Source: Bullera alba
Lineage: Eukaryota > Basidiomycota > Tremellomycetes > Tremellales > Bulleraceae
Direction of reading: 5' to 3'
DNA length: 64,000 nt
Assembly: GCA_001600095.1 (NCBI GenBank)
Contig: BCIX01000007.1
Span: 124,001-188,000, forward strand
Positions 44,738-55,842 of this stretch are shown here, piece after piece. A program made the position numbers and the translations under genes. The notes below the pieces were generated by a model. The model was not told where the DNA came from and ran no database searches. It was given only the letters and a program-made list of their open reading frames with translations. Numbering within the stretch: position 1 is the first letter of the stretch; every line of letters begins with the position of its first letter.

Positions 44738-45084
44738 GAGGCGGGTGTGAGAGGGCGTATGCACGTATGAAGTCCAATGTAGTGATCGCTGTCTCCGACC
44801 CGTTCCGCGCTCGCTTGTATCTCATGGAGAGCATTCCACTTGAGCTAGATCCGCCCGATCGATCGGGGAGGGGATCTCCCACGTGGACTGATTCGCCACC
44901 CCGCTTACACCTATTGCACATTTGGTTCCGGTCCGGGGTTGCACTATGAGATCTCTGGTTTTTTTCCAACAACGAGCACCACCTCGTATCGTATATTCCA
45001 ACGTCCGACTCGACCAGGGGATATAACAGTTACTGTCCGGTACAGATCGATCGAACCACTCTCTTTCCAACACTACCACACACC
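44738..45084. other. Intergenic region with PDX1 promoter
   Basis: The end of the hydrolase transcript and the PDX1 promoter, including a TATA-like ATATAAC at 45021. The 44848-44870 stretch GCCCGATCGATCGGGG is a near-perfect palindrome. Confidence 0.5.
45021..45027 (+). promoter_or_regulatory. TATA-like element of PDX1
   Basis: ATATAAC, 58 bp before the PDX1 ATG. Similar elements precede the peroxiredoxin and both sugar-transporter genes. Confidence 0.4.
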
Positions 45085-46506
45085 ATGTCTGAATCCCTCG
45101 CGCCATCGTCAAACGCACTGCCGACCACGGCCAACGGCAATGGCTCGCTCAATGGCACTTCGACCCCGGTCATCATTCACAGGGGCACCAGCGCCCAGGG
45201 CTCTGCCGCCGGCGGCGCGGGCACTTTCGGCGTCAAGACCGGTCTCGCGCAGATGCTCAAGGGGGGGTGCGCCAACGTTCTCTCAACCGTTGGCTGGAGC
45301 TAATTGCCTTAGTGTCATCATGGACGTTATGAACGTCGAGCAGGCCAAGATCGCCGAGGAGGCAGGCGCCTGTGCCGTCATGGCCCTGGGTGGGTCCGAG
45401 GTAGAGGTCTCGCACTGCAGGAAAGCTGATCGTCGATGTAGAGCGAATCCCGGCCAACATCCGACGAGATGGTGGGGTCGCCCGAATGGTGAGCAACAGT
45501 TCGAGACTTGGCTCACACGCGCAGTCGGACCCAGGAATGATCCGGGAGATCATGGCCGCCGTGTCCATCCCCGTCATGGCCAAGGTCAGGATCGGACACT
45601 CGGTCGAGGCCCAAATCTTGCAATACGTCGGTGTCGACTACATTGACGTGAGCGCTCGAGAGAGATCTATCGGAGCGCAGCTGACGCTGGTTAGGAATCC
45701 GAGGTCCTCACCATGGCCGACGACAAGCACCACATTGGCAAGCACGCCTTCAAAGTCCCCTTTGTCTGCGGATGCAAGAACCTCGGCGAGGCTCTGAGGC
45801 GAATCTCCGAGGGTGCCGCGTGGGTCAACCTCATCCCAAACATCTGCTAACCCTTAGGATGATCCGAACCAAGGGAGAGGCAGGTACCGGAGACGTCGTC
45901 GAGGCCGTCAAGCACCAGCGCACCGTCATGGCCGATATCCGAAAGGCGGCCGCCATGTCCGATGACGAGCTGTACGCGTTTGCCAAAGAGCTCAGCGCGC
46001 CATACCACCTTTTGAAGGAGACGGCCCGGCTGAAGCGACTCCCCGTCGTGTCGTGCGTAGAGCATTGAGCTATGTGTCAAGAAACTAATGTCTTTTAGCT
46101 TTGCTGCTGGTGGTGTTGCCACGCCCGCTGATGCCGCTCTGATGATGCAGTTGGGTTGTGATGGAGGTGAGCGGTCGAGCAAGTACTTCGAGTCAGCGCT
46201 GACTGTTGAACGCCAGTCTTTGTCGGATCCGGTATCTGTGAGTCCGGAACAATTCACAGGGACTAGTGCTGACTGAACTCCCAGTCCTATCCGGAGACCC
46301 AGCCAAGCGGGCCAGAGCGATCGTCCAGGCAGTCACGCATTACAACAACCCCCAGGTCCTGGCCGAGGTCTCCACCGATCTCGGAGAGGCCATGGTTGGT
46401 ATCAGCGTGTGAGTCCGTCTTCTGACCGAGGGGATTGTGCTGATCGGTGGTTAGGGCCGGCGAGGCGGAGATCAAAGGCGGCAGAATGGCCAGTCGGGGC
46501 AACTAA
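45085..46506 (+). CDS. PDX1: Pyridoxal 5'-phosphate synthase subunit PDX1 (SNZ type)
   Basis: The DXP-independent PLP synthase builds pyridoxal phosphate from ribose 5-phosphate, glyceraldehyde 3-phosphate and glutamine-derived ammonia, with glutaminase PDX2. It is a TIM barrel of about 330 residues. A Ser/Thr/Asn/Gly-rich head ends [16 protein letters not shown], then after an intron [60 protein letters not shown] (the first active-site Lys), [33 protein letters not shown] (the second active-site Lys), [40 protein letters not shown] and a Gly/Arg tail. Several short introns are needed; reading through them creates stops. The partner PDX2 is not in this window. Confidence 0.95.
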
Positions 46507-46766
46507 GCAGAGTCCAACTGGTGACGGATTTCGCAGTGTATGATGTATCTCCTTCAACGGATGTTCACGCCGTCAGTCACGCAATCACTAGCGGTCCGTG
46601 CATATGTACAAGACGCTGCCTCGTGAATAAGCTATATGTTGATCGGATGGTGGTGTGATCTGCGATCACCGATCGTCTAAGTGTGAAGATTCCCGAGTAA
46701 CCCTTCCGCGCCAGGCTACAAGCTACTGCCCAGATCCCGTCATGATACTTCACAAGCGTCTATCCT

Positions 46767-49114
46767 CTATGAATCGTGGCCATGGGGTAGAGAGCTGAAA
46801 CGGCAGGTATCACCACTGCCCAAGCGTCAGCACAATCCTTGAGTAAACCGGTGTGTACTTACAACTCGCACGCCTGGCCCCGAGGACAAACATGCCTGCC
46901 GACTGTCAGCACCACTGCGTGCTGCGATGAAGCGGGACTCACCCGTAGACACAGGTTTCCGAGGTATAGCGGCATTTGTTGCTAATTGCAAAAGGGCACA
47001 GAATCGCTTTCGTCAGTCTACTCAGTTCGTCCAGTTGGTTGTCATTCAGATCTGGCGGTGGGTCAGCGAGTGCCTGAGTGTTGGACGAATGACTGACTGT
47101 AGTGATGGCCATATTCGCACTTCTCCCCATTGACACAGCCTTTGGCGCCTAGATAGTGCCTACGTGGATCTCAGCGTGAGGTTCTGCCTCGAATCGATGG
47201 CATCACTCACGTGTGGCACGGCCGCGGCTTCATGTTCCTCACTGTGCCCTTGGACGCGCGTTTCTTGTCCGGCTTTTTGCTCTCAATCCAGCCGTCGTCG
47301 CTGGCTTCCGATGGCTCCTTGGCGTTCCTCGTGGGTTTGGTCTTCAAACCGGTCTTCCTTAGCGGGGACTTGGCCTTGGTTCGCCGTGTTCGCGACGTTT
47401 GGTCTTCCGTGCTATCGGAGGCGTAGTCCCAATGTCCCTCGCCATCCCGACCCTCTGTAATGTCACTTGAAAGAGCCTTGGGCTTTTGTGCCGAGGCGGG
47501 TGCTTGAGCTGGGGCCTTCTGAACGATAGAGGAGAAAGACTTTATGGGCTCTTTCGCCGGGGCGACGGGACTGGCGAGAGCCGGAGGGGTGACGACCGAT
47601 GGGGTGGGCTCGGGGGATACCGAAATGGCCTTTGAGCGGAAGATGTCTGGTACGACGATGATAGGGCGTTGGGGCGCGCAAGTGTCCTCCGAGTGCGTCA
47701 GGAGGTAGTGATTGTCTCTGGCCAAGGGTATTCTGCAAACGACATCTTGTCAGCTCTTGGATAGCTCAACATCGAGTGACAGTGGCTCGCAGGGGATGCT
47801 ACCGTGGAAAGTTGGGCTACTCACGAGTCTGAGAGTTCCTCATATCCATCAGTGCTCGTTGCTAGGTATATCCCCGTGCATTGTCGGTTCTGGCCATATA
47901 GCTCGCAGTGGGCTAGGATGGGTCAGCTCAGCCAACGTCGCGAGACGTGGAGCTCACCTCGGATGGCGACTTTAACGCCACTTGGCCCATCGGTTTCGAT
48001 CACTGCGAGGGTCAGTACAACCAGGACTACGTTGCTCACCATTGACGAGCCCGCTGCCGCCGGTGAAGCCTTGCCAGAATCTGTGTACCTCCAGGTCCGT
48101 ATGCCTGGCCTTGAAGACAAGCACAATTGTCGGATAGGAGGGTTGGTTCACCGCCGAGGTGATTGCTTCGGAGGCGGTCTTGCCCCCTTCCACCCCGTTG
48201 GAGAGTATGTCATCGGAGAACTAGCGTGGTCAGCTCGAATGAGTTTAGCTGGACCTACCGGCATCTCCTCCCCGTCTACGAGTACGACGTTGAACGACCC
48301 AGCCTGGTACAGTCAGCTTGAACCGAGCACCCCCGGAGTAACCCACCGAATGCTCCTTGGCCAGGCGCAAAGCCTCGCAATCCCGCTTCAACCTCTGCAC
48401 CTCTGCTCTGAGCTCTTCGACCTCTTTTGCCTCTGACACCAAGGTTCCCATCAGGCCGCCGAGCGCATGGACATGGTCGGCTACTTGCTCAGCGGCAATA
48501 CGGCCACTGGGCGACTGTGACCTGAGTACAGACGACCTGCTCTCGACGGGATGCAGCCTGTGAGTTGGGGCTCGGGGTGATGACTGCGCAGTGTGGCTCT
48601 GGAACAGCGGCTGGAACGCCGTCGCCGGGGATTGGGGTAGTGGATACAGAGGCATTCGTTGGCTCGGACTAGCTTGGGCTTGGTTGAACAGGTCGTTCGA
48701 GCCTGATCTGGACATTGGCAAAGCCAAGTTGTCATGGGATCGCCCGGACACCGAGAGACTGGGCGGTTTTGCCCTGTCCCCAATGACGCCAACGCCGGCG
48801 TCGCCAATCACACCTGGATCCTCGATGGGGTTGGGCGGCTGGGACCATCGGTCCTGCCCGGGGGGTTGAGGGGAGAATGACCCCCAGTTCGTATTGGCGA
48901 TAATGGATGATATATCGACTGACCCGGGCGTCTTGGGCTGACTGGGGTAATGCGTAGAAGGGCTGTTGAACGACGGAGGCTGATACGACCGGGGAGGTCC
49001 CTTGGGGGAGTAGTGGATCGGTTGACCTATCGCCCCGTGGGGGGAGTATGGCGGGGCTGACATTGCCGGGGTGGCATCTGGCAGCGGGGGGGTCATGATC
49101 AGTTCGCAGCGCAT
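46767..49114 (-). CDS. Tandem CCCH zinc-finger protein with a coiled coil and a nuclease-like fold domain
   Basis: A probable RNA-binding regulator. The N-terminal 230 residues are Pro/Ser/Gln-rich (MTPPLPDATPAMSAPPYSPH). A leucine-rich coiled coil follows (EAKEVEELRAEVQRLKRDCE). Then comes a domain opening AGSFNVVLVDGEEMPFSDD, with GVEGGKTASEAITSAV, TIVLVFKARHTDLEVH, the exon GLVN, VIETDGPSGVKVAIR and IYLATSTDGYEELSDS. This resembles the NYN-like domain of fungal CCCH proteins. A Ser/Pro/Lys linker and then three Cys-rich units close it: C-X9-C-X5-C-X3-H (starting PCHTHYLGAKGC), C-X7-C-X6-C-X3-H (CPFAISNKC) and a looser C-X5-C-X6-C-X6-H. The last exons are very small. Start is 49114 or the second Met at 49096. 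No yeast ortholog is recognised. Confidence 0.8.
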
Positions 49115-49585
49115 GCCTAGTATGTGGATTGTGAGGAGGGTCTAGCTCTTGTGTGGCGGTGTGATGTGGTGTCGGTGTAGAATGGTGATGGACGGGGTGC
49201 TCACCTATTTACACCGCTATATACCCAACTTGCAACCCTTCCAGGCTTCCCGAGACGTCTTCTACACGTATCACCAGCGTCAAACCCGTTCTGATGCGCG
49301 TCAGAGCAATCACCACGGCTCAAAAGTCTTTGGATCAAAGGAGCGAGGGTGGGCGAGTGGTAGTTGAAACGTTGGCTTGGGCTCGGGTTTACCGGGCTCT
49401 CTGCCCGAGTGAAAGATAGGATTACGGCGAGGCGTTCTCACGGGTCTTCGAGTGGTGTACTGCCGAGAGATATACTGTGGTGAGATGATCCCAAGACTAT
49501 ACCCCTGTAGAGATGGACATGATGAACACCCTCACCTCACTCACTCCTCCACTTTGGTGTTTCAGGTGCACCGGATATGGGCATT

Positions 49586-49596
49586 TTTGATTCCGC
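49586..49596 (+). promoter_or_regulatory. Shared promoter motif TTTGATTCCGC, copy 4
   Basis: Exact 11-mer, 472 bp upstream of the CCCH gene start (which lies on the minus strand). The fourth copy in the window, all on the plus strand. Confidence 0.5.
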
Positions 49597-51347
49597 ACAA
49601 ACCACGTGGGTGGCAGACAGAGCAGGGCTGAGCTGGGGCTGAGCTAGGGCTGGGAACTGAGCAGGCTTTGAAGGTAACTTACTAACTTAGGAGATGACGG
49701 CTGCGATGCAGATTGATCCTCGCATAGCTTCTACAAGTAAATGGCTTCATAGACGTCCGCATGCGCCTCGGCACAGGATCTTCACGCAAGTTGAATAAGT
49801 CGAGTTCATCTCAGTCTCTACACCTCACAGTCTCACTACGGTTACTCGTTGTGCAACATGTCAACACTCAAGGGAAGTGGATGGCATCGGTGTCTACTGG
49901 AGACTTAGACTCGTTGGTCAAGCTCGCCCAGAGGAGACAGTAGAGAGGCAAAGATCTCAATCGTGAGTTCCGACAAACTGAGGTGTCGAGGTCCACGGAG
50001 AAGTGAACTGGAAGTCTGGAATGCAGACGAGGCTGCAGGCAGTAGTACTCTACCACCTCTCTCTGTCGATCTCGACTATGGCATCCTCCGGGCATGATCA
50101 TAGAAATAGAGGATGGCTCCTGATCCAAGGTACATCTGCCGGCGATTAAATTCCTATTGACCAACGCGTAAACGGTAGGCTCGCTGCAAGCTGTGGTGAG
50201 TTGCTTCTCATTCGCTCCCCTTCACACGGCAGTATCGAATTAGAGGATAAAGTGTTTTCTAACCTGACCTACCTTCAACCTGATCAGACCACAAATCGCA
50301 ATCTTGTGATCACCCAGCCTAACATCACCTGTATCCATACCTGCCGACGGACTGCCCACTCGACCTCCACGGGGCAATACATGGTCTCATTCCCCCGTCA
50401 GCGGGGTAAAGGGGCATTCGGCTATCTTGCTGGCTCTTGCTAGGCACAACGATCAGGGTGACGCGAGCTTCGTATCATCAGCATAAGCCTGCAGAAGCAA
50501 GCCTAAGCAAGCAGTAATAAGCTCGACTCGCTGAACAAGCTCACGCTGCCAGGCATCCGCAGTCTCAGACTTCAAAAGCACTTGGCCCGCGCGGCTCGGT
50601 AAATAGCGATCTATCGCGACTCCTGATGTACTCGAACAGTCCCTGTTTCTATGCACATCATCATGTCCTATAGCTGCTGGGCGTTGCGAAGACAGCCATG
50701 TAGGGCGACACCTTGCGATGCCTCACTGGTGACAACTCCGAACCGAAGGAAGGATTAAGCCGAACCGCGAGCCGTGCGAGCCGTGCACGGGCCGCCCCGG
50801 CCCGATGATCGTAAAGTCGTCTGGTGTGCTGACTGTGGGCTGGTGTCCCCCACTTGTCGGTGGAAAGCTTGTGCCGGAATCAAGGCTGAGACCATGAGAG
50901 GAGAGGGTGAGAGCAGCGTGAAAGCATGTATCGTGATCGAGGACGCCTGGAGTAAAGTGGGGCAGGCCCTGGCAGGCCCCAGGGCCGGGCAGAAGACGGC
51001 GAGGGCGGCAGGCGGCTGTGGCCGGTTCACTGCAAAGTTGGCATGTGGATCCACCACGTCCGCTCGTATCTCCTCCTCCTCTACCCCCTACTCCCTCTAA
51101 TCACTCTAGCTCCCTGATTGCGCGATGAGACAAGTGGGTATCGCTGGGATATACACCTCGCCAAGGACCCGACTATCGACCGTCCCGCCCGAAAGGGCTT
51201 TGGCCGCGCAGGAGTTGCTCGCCAGTGCTCGGTATGCAATGTCGGCTCGAGGAGATTTCGGCGGATTGGACCATCGTATTGCCCCTTGTCCTCCCTTGTC
51301 AGAAAGTTGGAGACCTCGATCGACCCCGCGGCACTCCAGGCCAGAGG

Positions 51348-51354
51348 TATATAG
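51348..51354 (+). promoter_or_regulatory. TATA box of sugar transporter 1
   Basis: TATATAG, 63 bp before the ATG at 51417. Confidence 0.5.
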
Positions 51355-51416
51355 CCAGTCGAGCATGGACCAACCCCCGCCTCTTGATTCGTCACCTACT
51401 CCGACTCTGATAGACA

Positions 51417-53348
51417 ATGTCTCGCCAGCCCATCACGTCCGACGCGGCCGCTGCGGCGGGTACAGCCCTCGACCACAGCCAGCTCAAGGATGCCGCCAGG
51501 GCGGATCACCAGGAGCACTCGGTCTCGCTCAAACAGGCGTTTCTTACCCATAAAAAGGCGATTTTCTGGTCGATGGCCATGTCCGCGGCGTGAGTCCCAA
51601 GAGTCCTGCTGTCGTTCAACTCTTCGGGAGAGCTGATAGCTGGATAGCCTCGTGATGGAAGGCTACGACGTCTCGCTGTTGGGGTCGTTCTACGGTCATC
51701 GTGAGCAGAGAGCAAGGTAGCGACAACTTTGGCTGACAAAGTGACCTCCAGCCGCCTTCCTCCGACGATTCGGTGTCGAAGCTCCTGGTACCACCAACGG
51801 ATACATCATTCCCGCTCCATGGCAGTCTGGCCTGTCGAACGGTGCCTCTGCTGGTGGCATCATTGGTCTCTTTGTGAGTAGCGTGAACCAAAAATCCGAA
51901 ATGGCCTGACCGGTCTAGATCAACGGATGGGCCGCCGACAAATTCGGCTCTCGATACGTCATGATGGCCTCTCTCGTCGCCATGACCGCGATCATCTTCA
52001 TGATGGTGTTTGCCAACAGTCTGGGCATGCTCGTCGCCGCGCAGGTCCTTGTGAGTCCAAGACATTTGGAAAAATTGCATTTTCTGACGTCCGACAGGTC
52101 GGTCTACCTTGGGGAGTGTTCCAAACCCTCACCACGGCCTATGCCTCTGAAGTCTGCCCTATCCAGCTGCGAGGCTATCTCACGGCTTATGTCAACATGT
52201 GTTGGGGCGTGAGTCGGGAATGGAGTCGCCTAGGAAGCCATTGCTGACAGACTGCTGTCCAGATCGGAATCCTCATCTCCTCTGGCGTCGTCAAGGCAAG
52301 TTTGAAGATGGAAACCGATTGGGCTTGGCGACTTCCCTTCACCCTGCAGTGGATCTGGATCCCTCCTCTCTTCGCCATTGTCTGGCTCTGCCCAGAGTCT
52401 CCCTGGTGGCTGGTCCGAAAAGGCAGGAACGAAGACGCTCTGAGGGCGCTGCAGCGATTGGCCGACCCTGTGCGATATACCGAAGACGACGCGGCGGCTA
52501 CCGTGTCAATGATGGTACACACGACCGAGATGGAGCGACAGACCACCGCCGGAGCGAGATACATCGACTGCTTCAGAGGTGTCGACAGGCGAAGGACCGA
52601 GATTAGCATGATGGCGTTTGGAATGCAAATCACCTCTGGGCAGGGACTGGTCGGTCAAGGTGTGCAATTCCTCCAGACGGCAGGTATCTCCACCGACCTG
52701 GCCTACTCGCTCAACATTATCATGAACGCAATGTTTGTTATTGGAACGATGTGTTCTTGGGTCTTGCTCTCGGTTGCCGGTAGACGAACGCTATACTCGG
52801 GCGGCATGTTCTGCATGGCCGCGACGTTGGTCATCATCGGCGGACTCTCTTTCAACAGAGACAATCCAAAGACAATGGCCATTGGCTCGCTCTTGATCTT
52901 TCTCAACTTTCTCTACAACTCCACCCTCGGGCCTATCACCTACACCATCATCGGGGAGATGTCGTCCACGAGGCTCAGAGGCAAATCGATCGTACTCGCT
53001 CGTATCACCTACAAGGCCGTCAACATTGTCAATGGAATCATCCTGCCTAGGATGTTGTCGCCAAAGGCATGGAACTTGGGGCCAAAGTGTGGCTTGGTCT
53101 ACGCCGGGACCGCCACCTTGTCCTTCCTGTACTGCCTGCTCAGATTGCCAGAGACCAGGTGAGTCCAGGTCGCGGGAGATTGTGCTAACTCTCGCAGGGG
53201 CCGATCGTACGGAGAACTCAACATCCTGTTCGAGAAGAAGATCCCGGCTTGGCGATTCAAGACGACCGAGGTCGAGCAGTTTGTCTCGGACGATTTGGAA
53301 GAGGATGCCAGGGATGACAAGAAGGGTGAGACTGCGCATATCCCATAG
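51417..53348 (+). CDS. MFS sugar transporter, alpha-glucoside (MAL) type
   Basis: Plasma-membrane proton symporter of the major facilitator sugar-porter family. The cytosolic head opens [15 protein letters not shown]. Helices include [20 protein letters not shown] and [19 protein letters not shown], then [11 protein letters not shown] (loop 2-3 motif), [20 protein letters not shown] (the PxxxRG motif after helix 4), [11 protein letters not shown] and [12 protein letters not shown] (the PESP motif). The second half has [61 protein letters not shown] and [17 protein letters not shown]. The MEGYD motif in helix 1 and GQ...Q in helix 7 fit maltose-type permeases. The final exon may be read through to the stop at 53346. 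Gene order with the peroxiredoxin is same-strand. Confidence 0.92.
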
Positions 53349-53705
53349 GCAATTGTTGCCTCCCATTTGGTACTTTGTGTCAGCAGCGTCTGTAGCGTAT
53401 CATGTATGAAGCAACGTCAAGAGGCGTAAGAGCGCCATAGCATAGGCGGATCGCAGTCTCGCTGGCTGCAGATCCAGATCCCATTCGATTTGGTCCCGCT
53501 TGGCATTGCGGAGCCCCCCGCCTCCTTCCCGGTATTCCAAATACCCTTGTGACCATCGCGCCATCGATGATCACGACAGATGAGTCGATGGTGGCCACCT
53601 ATGCGATGACGGGAGGTATATAGGGAGGAGGGGATGAAGATGGTGTTGTTCTCATCCACCTCAGCTCCGTCTTACATCACAACTTACCCACTCTAATCAA
53701 TCACA
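53349..53705. other. Intergenic region with peroxiredoxin promoter
   Basis: Transporter 3' end and the promoter of the peroxiredoxin gene, with a TATATAG element at 53617-53623 (83 bp before the ATG). No gene is seen. Confidence 0.5.
53617..53623 (+). promoter_or_regulatory. TATA box of the 1-Cys peroxiredoxin gene
   Basis: TATATAG, 83 bp before the ATG at 53706. Confidence 0.45.
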
Positions 53706-54987
53706 ATGGCTCTCAGACTCGGAGACACCGCGCCCAACTTCAAGGTAGGTCGTGAGGACAGCTACTGGGTTTAGAATGCCGATCTTGAAGCTGACAACGA
53801 CTCAGGCCCAGACCACCATTGGGGAGATTGACGTGAGTAGCTAAGGACAGTGCTCCGACTCGCTAGCTAAACCCTCCTAGTTCCACGAGCACATCAAGGG
53901 CTCTTGGGCAGTCCTCTTCTCCCACCCAGACGACTACGTGAGTGTTCCAGCCTTGTATTTTTACTTTGGCTAACGGACTCAGACGCCCGTGTGTACCACC
54001 GAGCTCTCGGCCGTCGCGCTCTCCTACGCCGATTTCGAGTCCCGAGGCGTCAAGGTGGGTCCAACCCCGAATGACAGGCTTAGAGCTGATAGCAACGTTT
54101 GTAGCTCATCGGCCTGTCCGCCAACAACATCTCCTCGCACGAGGGCTGGATCAAGGACATTAACAAGCTCCAGCCCAATGGCCCCCAGCTCGATTTCCCC
54201 ATCATCGGCGACGAGGACAGAAAGGTCGCCGAGCTGTACGGCATGTTGGACCACCAGGACAAGACCAATGTCGATAAGAAGGGTGGGTCTGCCAGCTTTG
54301 AACCTGCTTTCTGCTCAATAAGCTGACATCATGTGCTAGGTCTCCCATTCACCGTCCGAACCGTCTTCGTCAGTGAGTATCCCCGGCTCTAGGGACAGTG
54401 TGGGGACCCTGTGGGGCAAATGAATGCGGGGACAACTTTCAAGTCGTCACCGTTCCTCCTTGTCCCCTGAGTTCCTCAAGTTCGGTGTTCGCGAATGAAC
54501 CGCTTGCTAACGACCTATTAGTCGACCCAAAGGCCGTGATTAGACTCACTCTCGCCTACCCCGCCTCCACCGGCCGGTGAGTTCTCGTCAGATCCCATCG
54601 TGAGGCATAGCCTGGTGCTGACAACATTCCTTAGAAACTTCCCAGAGATCCTCCGGGTTATCGACTCGCTGCAGCTCGGAGACAAGTACAAGGTGAGCCA
54701 GGACCTCCGCTCGGACCGTCAGGATCTCACTGACGTCTCTCAGATCACCACCCCAGCCAACTGGAAAGTACAATCCAAGCTTGGACAGACAGAGGAACGA
54801 GTGATCGTGCACCCCTCTGTCCAGGGCAGTCAGGTCCAGGAACTATTTGGGGACGACGTTGACACCGTCTACGTGAGTCCCGCGGGTGACAGACGAGCTC
54901 TGAACGTTGCTAACGGCGTTGCCTGAACAGCCATACCTCCGATTCACCTCGAACCCAGCCGAAAAGGCCGCCAAGGCTTCCGCCTAA
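53706..54987 (+). CDS. PRX1: 1-Cys peroxiredoxin (Prx6/PRX1 type)
   Basis: Thiol peroxidase that reduces H2O2 and lipid peroxides. Starts MALRLGDTAPNF, then AQTTIGEIDFHEHIKGSWAV, LFSHPDDYTPVCTTELSAVA with the peroxidatic Cys in PVCTTE, and GVKLIGLSANNISSHEGWIK. Then DFPIIGDEDRKVAELYGML, LPFTVRTVFVIDPKAVIRL, TLAYPASTGRNFPEILRVID, ITTPANWK and a last exon YLRFTSNPAEKAAKASA. The long C-terminal domain after the core and the absence of a second resolving Cys mark it as the 1-Cys class. The gene has about eight introns. I see no presequence, so a cytosolic place is likely although some fungal 1-Cys enzymes are mitochondrial. Confidence 0.94.
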
Positions 54988-55842
54988 GCTTCTCTGGAGT
55001 GTTTGGGATTCTGAGAGGGAGGGAAAACGGCCTATTGTGCCGGGGGAGATCTTATTGTATGCAGCAAGCGGTTGTCAAGTCAAAAAGGAAGATTGGGGAG
55101 ATAGGGTGGAAATACTGATCATAGCGAAACTCACTTCTGACAAATTGACGAGATGTGTGACTTACGCAGATCGAATGCAGACGGCAGGCCGACCTTGTCA
55201 CGCTTTCCTGTGGCCATGACCTCGGAAACATCCCCTCCCCAGCTGGCTCGACCACCACCAGCCATACCTGGTCAAACAGCCCGAATTTGGCTTTACCCTA
55301 TTTTAGTCGAACTCAGCAGATTGGTAGTGACCGACATTTGGCACCGGATCCCGGCTCTGACTCGGGTCACGCATGATGGAGAGATATTGGTGTTTCGCTC
55401 GGGATAGCACAGGAGGGACTACTGGAGGGTCTTGAGAGCTTGGTGGCCGAGGATATAATGGACGGCAGCGAAGGGGATCAAGGGAGGAGACTTGACAAGA
55501 GGACCTAGATAGGAGGATACGTGGGCCGTGTTCGAGAGGGAGTGGAGGATTCTCGGCGTCTTCCATGGCATCATCCGCTCTGTCATACCTCTCTAGACGC
55601 CTCCACGGGTAGCCCCAATAACACCCCAACACACGCATCTCTCGCCAACAGTGCTCGAGTAATCTCTGCCACAGTCTCCTGGAGTCGCCTCATTCGCATA
55701 CAAAGGAATCCGCCACTTCGTGGACGTTGATCAATCATGATGTTGCATATGGTATTGGAGTCTCTCGCTATCTACAATTCTCCCTGTATCCGATTTCTCT
55801 TACGGTGGCAGCATGCCTGCCAAGTCATCCTCTCCTCGTTGT
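54988..55842. other. Intergenic region
   Basis: The 3' ends of the converging peroxiredoxin and F-box-like genes. I see no coding, repeat or RNA signal worth calling. Confidence 0.5.

Larger units (their letters stand above)
49115..51416. other. 2.3-kb intergenic region
   Basis: The largest gap in the window. It holds a TTTGATTCCGC copy (49586-49596), GCTGAG/GGGCT short repeats (49622-49660), an AAGCA/AAGCC-rich patch (50483-50520), and the first sugar transporter's promoter with a TATA box (51348-51354). Open frames, such as the one rich in Cys at 50774-51100, begin without an ATG or resemble nothing. I call no gene. An unseen non-coding RNA is possible. Confidence 0.45.

Noticed and set aside
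50774..51100. Plus-strand Cys-containing frame in the 2.3-kb gap
   Set aside because: It has no ATG start, no splice partners and skewed composition.
51125..51553. 142-codon frame overlapping the transporter start
   Set aside because: Its ATG lies upstream of the TATA box at 51348, so it is probably not transcribed with the gene. It has no family features.
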